From NCBI GenBank assembly GCA_023269645.1, contig JAHFPR010000093.1:1-7853 (forward strand): 7,853 nt of DNA, written 5' to 3'. Below the pieces are notes generated by a model. It was given only the letters and a program-made list of their open reading frames with translations. It ran no database searches and was not told the origin of the DNA. The position numbers were made by a program, and so were the translations under genes. Origin of the DNA: Alphaproteobacteria bacterium (GTDB taxonomy: Bacteria; Pseudomonadota; Alphaproteobacteria; Rickettsiales; UBA8987). Below, piece after piece: positions 5,297 through 7,853 of the stretch (positions are counted from its first letter, which is position 1; each line of letters opens with the position of its first letter).

Positions 5297-5303
5297 ATCA
5301 CGC

Positions 5304-6410
5304 ATGGCATATCAACACCCACAAAATAGCCAGGATGTCACTTCCGCCTACCAGTCCATGCTGGCGTGTGGCGAGCTGGAGGCCGATGCGGCGCAGGCGG
5401 CAGTCGTGGAGAAACTCCAGGGCTTAAGCGCGGCACTCGCGCAGGAAAAAGGCGGGCGCAGGCTGTTCCGGAAAAAGGAGACCCCGCGCGGCCTTTATCT
5501 CCACGGCGAAGTGGGGCGTGGAAAATCCCTGCTGATGGATTTGTTCTTCGATGCTGCGCCGGTATCCGCCAAACGCCGCGTACATTTCCACGCCTTCATG
5601 CTGGAGGTGCACGCGCGCCTGAAAACCTGGCGCGAGAAGCATCCCGGCAAAAACGACCCGCTCTCCCCCATCGCGGAAGCCATCGCGGAGGAAGCCGCGC
5701 TGCTGTGCTTCGATGAGTTTCAGGTAAGCGACATCGCCGACGCGATGATTCTGGGGCGGCTGTTTGAAAAGCTGTTCGCGGCGGGCGTGGTGGTGGTGGC
5801 AACCTCCAACCGCCCTCCGGACGCGCTCTATAAAAACGGCCTCCAGCGCGACCGCTTCCTTCCCTTTATCGTACTGCTGAAAAAGCGGATGGAGATCGTG
5901 CCGCTCGCGGGGAAAAAGGATTACCGGCTGGCCAGCCTGCGAGCACTCCAGACCGTCTATTTCACCCCGCCGGGGCGCAAGGCCGACAGGTTCCTGCAGG
6001 AAAGTTTTGCCCGCCTCACCCACGATGCGAAGCCGGAATCCTGCGCGCTGACACTTCCCGGTCGCAACCTCACCGTGCCGCGTATGCACGGGGACGTGGC
6101 CTGGTTCACCTTCAGCGAATTGTGCGCGCAGCCGCTGGGAGCGGCGGATTACATCGAAATCGCGCGCGAATTTCAGACTGTACTGCTGGCGGATATTCCG
6201 CAAATGACCAAAGAAAACCGCAATGAGGCCAAACGCTTCGTCACGCTGGTGGATGTGCTGTATGAGCACCGCGCCAAGCTCGTCTGCACCGCCGCCACAC
6301 CACCCGCGCAACTGTATCCGGAAGGCGACGGCAGCTTCGAGTTCGCCCGCACCGCATCCCGCCTGATGGAGATGCAATCCGAAGAATATCTGGGGCTGGA
6401 GAGGTTATAA
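5304..6410 (+). CDS. zapE: Cell division protein ZapE / AFG1-family ATPase
   Basis: 368 residues, close to the usual 360-390 of the AFG1/ZapE family (E. coli ZapE about 375). These P-loop ATPases interact with FtsZ and the division ring in E. coli; mitochondrial homologs act in inner-membrane protein quality control. Visible parts are S-A-Y-Q-S-M-L-A-C-G-E-L-E (14-26, typical family N-terminus), Walker A G-E-V-G-R-G-K-S (68-75), H-F-H-A-F-M (94-99), Walker B L-L-C-F-D-E-F-Q-V-S-D (133-143) and A-T-S-N-R-P-P (166-172, sensor-1 region). L-Q-R-D-R-F-L-P-F-I (180-189) and a C-terminal R-F-V-T-L-V-D-V-L-Y (311-320) follow. Everything needed for ATP hydrolysis looks intact. ATG 5304 fits the family start but has no ribosome site. 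The gene is divergent from panC and convergent with malate synthase. Confidence 0.95.
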   Translation: MAYQHPQNSQDVTSAYQSMLACGELEADAAQAAVVEKLQGLSAALAQEKGGRRLFRKKETPRGLYLHGEVGRGKSLLMDLFFDAAPVSAKRRVHFHAFMLEVHARLKTWREKHPGKNDPLSPIAEAIAEEAALLCFDEFQVSDIADAMILGRLFEKLFAAGVVVVATSNRPPDALYKNGLQRDRFLPFIVLLKKRMEIVPLAGKKDYRLASLRALQTVYFTPPGRKADRFLQESFARLTHDAKPESCALTLPGRNLTVPRMHGDVAWFTFSELCAQPLGAADYIEIAREFQTVLLADIPQMTKENRNEAKRFVTLVDVLYEHRAKLVCTAATPPAQLYPEGDGSFEFARTASRLMEMQSEEYLGLERL

Positions 6411-6445
6411 TCCGGCGGGTTCACGACAAGAAAAACGCGCCGGAT
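6410..6445. terminator. Inverted repeat between convergent genes, weak bidirectional terminator candidate
   Basis: ATCCGGCG at 6410-6417 pairs with CGCCGGAT at 6438-6445: a perfect 8-bp GC-rich stem with a 20-base loop. It begins at the last base of zapE and lies in the 47-base gap before the malate synthase stop. There is no clear T-tract on either side and the loop is long, so intrinsic terminator activity is uncertain. Confidence 0.35.
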
Positions 6446-6457
6446 AATTACGGCAAC

Positions 6458-7853
6458 CTATCCCAGAAGCGCGTAGGCGGGAAGCGTCAGGAATTCCGAG
6501 AGCGTATCCGCTAGCACCAGCTTATCGAGCAACCCGGAGGCTTTTTTCAGACAGCCAGCATCATAAATATCCGCAAAATTTTCCCGGATGCGGGCGACTT
6601 CCTCCTTGTGCCACGTGTGGTAAATATCGGCGGTGAAGACCGTGCCGTTATCCAGCTTCGCCCCGTGATACACAAACTGCCAGAGCTGTGTGCGCGAGAT
6701 TTCCGCCGTGGCCGCGTCTTCCATCAGATTGTAAATCGGCACACAACCCACCCCGTTCAGCCATGAAGCGAGATACTGCAGTGCCACGCTGATATTGTTG
6801 CGGATGCCCGCCTCGGTAATCGTGCCTTTCGGCACTTCCGAGAGATTCGCGGCAGAAACCTGCACATCCTCGCGCAGTTTCGCAAGCTGGTTCTTGCCCG
6901 GCATGAGGCGGTCGAACACTTCCTTCGCAATCGGGATAAGCCCCGGATGCGCAACCCAGGTTCCGTCGTGCCCGTCCCCCGCCTCGCGCTCCTTGTCGGC
7001 CTTCACACCCGCCATCGCCTTTTCGTTGGCGGCAGGGTCGGATTTAATGGGAATCAGCGCCGACATCCCCCCCATCGCCATCGCCCCGCGCTTATGGCAG
7101 GTTTTGATGAGAAGCTGGGAATAGCTGCGCAGGAACGGCTGCGTCATGGTCACCTGAAAACGATCCGGGCAGACAAAGGCGGCATCGTAGGCGTGGTTCT
7201 TGATGTAGCTGAAAATATAATCCCACCGCCCGGCATTCTGCGCCACGATGTGATCCTTCATCGCATGGAGGATTTCCTCCATCTGGAACGCGGCGGGGAA
7301 AGTTTCGATGAGCACGGTTGCGCGGATGGTTCCCGCAGGCAGCGCAAATTCCTTTTCGGCATAGGCGAACACCTCATCCCACAATTTCGCTTCGAGGTGG
7401 TGCTCCAGCTTGGGGATGTAATAATACACGCCCGTGCCACGCACCACCAATGCCTGCGCGTTGTGGAAGAAATAGAGGCCAAAATCGAGCAGGCTACCGC
7501 GCATCGGCTGGCCGTCAATATGCAAATGCTTCTCCGGCAAATGCCAGCCGCGAGGCCGCACGATAAGCATGGCCAGTTCCGGAGAGGGATAGTTCTTGCT
7601 CTTAAGTTTATATTCCTTGCCCTCCGGACTTTTATAGCTGAGCGTACCGAGGATAGCTTCTTTCAGGTTCCGCTGGCCGATTATCACCTGCTCCCAGCCC
7701 GGCGTAGTGGCATCTTCCAGATCGGCCATGAAGCATTTTGCGCCGGAATTGAGCGCGTTGATAATCATCTTGCGGTCTACGGGGCCGGTGATCTCTACCC
7801 GGCGATCCTGCAAATCCGCCGGAATGGGTGCGACTTTCCACGCGCTTTCGCGG
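6458..7853 (-). CDS. aceB: Malate synthase A (5' end outside window)
   Basis: Condenses glyoxylate with acetyl-CoA to malate in the glyoxylate shunt, in the cytoplasm. The frame is open to the right edge, so the N-terminal part is missing. A TTG at 7813 is not the start, because upstream codons still read W-K-V-A-P-I-P-A-D-L-Q-D-R-R-V, typical of the family. Visible blocks, in order, are E-I-T-G-P-V-D-R-K-M, F-M-A-D-L-E-D-A-T-T-P, L-D-F-G-L-Y-F-F-H-N, R-A-T-V-L-I-E-T, N-A-G-R-W-D-Y-I-F-S-Y-I-K, T-C-H-K-R-G-A, D-G-T-W-V-A-H-P-G-L, E-D-A-A-T-A-E-I-S-R-T-Q-L-W and the C-terminal E-F-L-T-L-P-A-Y. About 465 residues are present, against roughly 530 for a full A-type enzyme. The lack of the large extra domain of the G-type rules out glcB. 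One signature position is unusual: A-Q-N where G-L-N is normal. No isocitrate lyase gene is in the window. Confidence 0.95.
   Translation of the reverse strand, partial: RESAWKVAPIPADLQDRRVEITGPVDRKMIINALNSGAKCFMADLEDATTPGWEQVIIGQRNLKEAILGTLSYKSPEGKEYKLKSKNYPSPELAMLIVRPRGWHLPEKHLHIDGQPMRGSLLDFGLYFFHNAQALVVRGTGVYYYIPKLEHHLEAKLWDEVFAYAEKEFALPAGTIRATVLIETFPAAFQMEEILHAMKDHIVAQNAGRWDYIFSYIKNHAYDAAFVCPDRFQVTMTQPFLRSYSQLLIKTCHKRGAMAMGGMSALIPIKSDPAANEKAMAGVKADKEREAGDGHDGTWVAHPGLIPIAKEVFDRLMPGKNQLAKLREDVQVSAANLSEVPKGTITEAGIRNNISVALQYLASWLNGVGCVPIYNLMEDAATAEISRTQLWQFVYHGAKLDNGTVFTADIYHTWHKEEVARIRENFADIYDAGCLKKASGLLDKLVLADTLSEFLTLPAYALLG

Noticed and set aside
5263..5303. Riboswitch or long leader for panC
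   Set aside because: The gap is too short for a structured leader, and no conserved pairing elements are visible.
5424..6377. A 317-codon open frame on the - strand within zapE
   Set aside because: Antisense shadow of zapE, with no start context and no family motifs. zapE has intact Walker A and B.
7811..7813. TTG as a possible malate synthase start
   Set aside because: The frame continues to the window edge with residues typical of malate synthase A upstream, so the gene is simply cut by the window.

Overview
The window reads like a bacterial chromosome segment of about 60% GC, most probably from an alphaproteobacterium. That placement rests on the style of the RpiB, PanC, ZapE/AFG1 and malate synthase A sequences and is an inference. 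There are no tRNA, rRNA, transposase or CRISPR sequences, and coding density is very high. Almost all other long reading frames here are shadows of the genes listed.

Left part (1-2361, + strand): a translationally coupled run of pseudopilin-like genes. The first is only a 3' fragment. The next two are complete, and each begins with a class III/type IV prepilin signal (G|FTLVE). Junctions overlap by 4 bases (ATGA, GTGA). The three share C-terminal or internal signatures and look like tandem paralogs. The ribose-5-phosphate isomerase B gene (rpiB) follows after only 12 bases.

Middle part (2385-4304, - strand): five consecutive small lipoprotein genes, spaced 4-12 bases apart and read leftwards from one extended -10 promoter. 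All five carry a lipobox, a Pro-rich PEG-like linker, and a conserved core. The core is G-[WF]-x-x-G-C, then about 40 residues, then Y-[YS]-x-[AG]-[WY]...Y-C. I do not recognise this family. It is the most likely undescribed system in the window: an amplified family of secreted, probably disulfide-bonded lipoproteins. One member has a 15-bp tandem repeat inside its signal peptide, and another has a roughly 75-residue C-terminal extension with a second cysteine pair.

Right part (4417-7853): panC (pantothenate synthetase, - strand) lies upstream of the lipoprotein operon. It is divergent from zapE (AFG1-type ATPase, + strand) across a very short gap where promoters must overlap, and zapE may be leaderless. 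Convergent with zapE is a malate synthase A gene (- strand) whose 5' end lies beyond the window. These are ordinary housekeeping genes: coenzyme A precursor synthesis, cell division/ATPase quality control and the glyoxylate shunt. The pseudopilin and lipoprotein clusters converge on each other at rpiB. A functional link between these two cell-envelope clusters is possible but not shown by the sequence.
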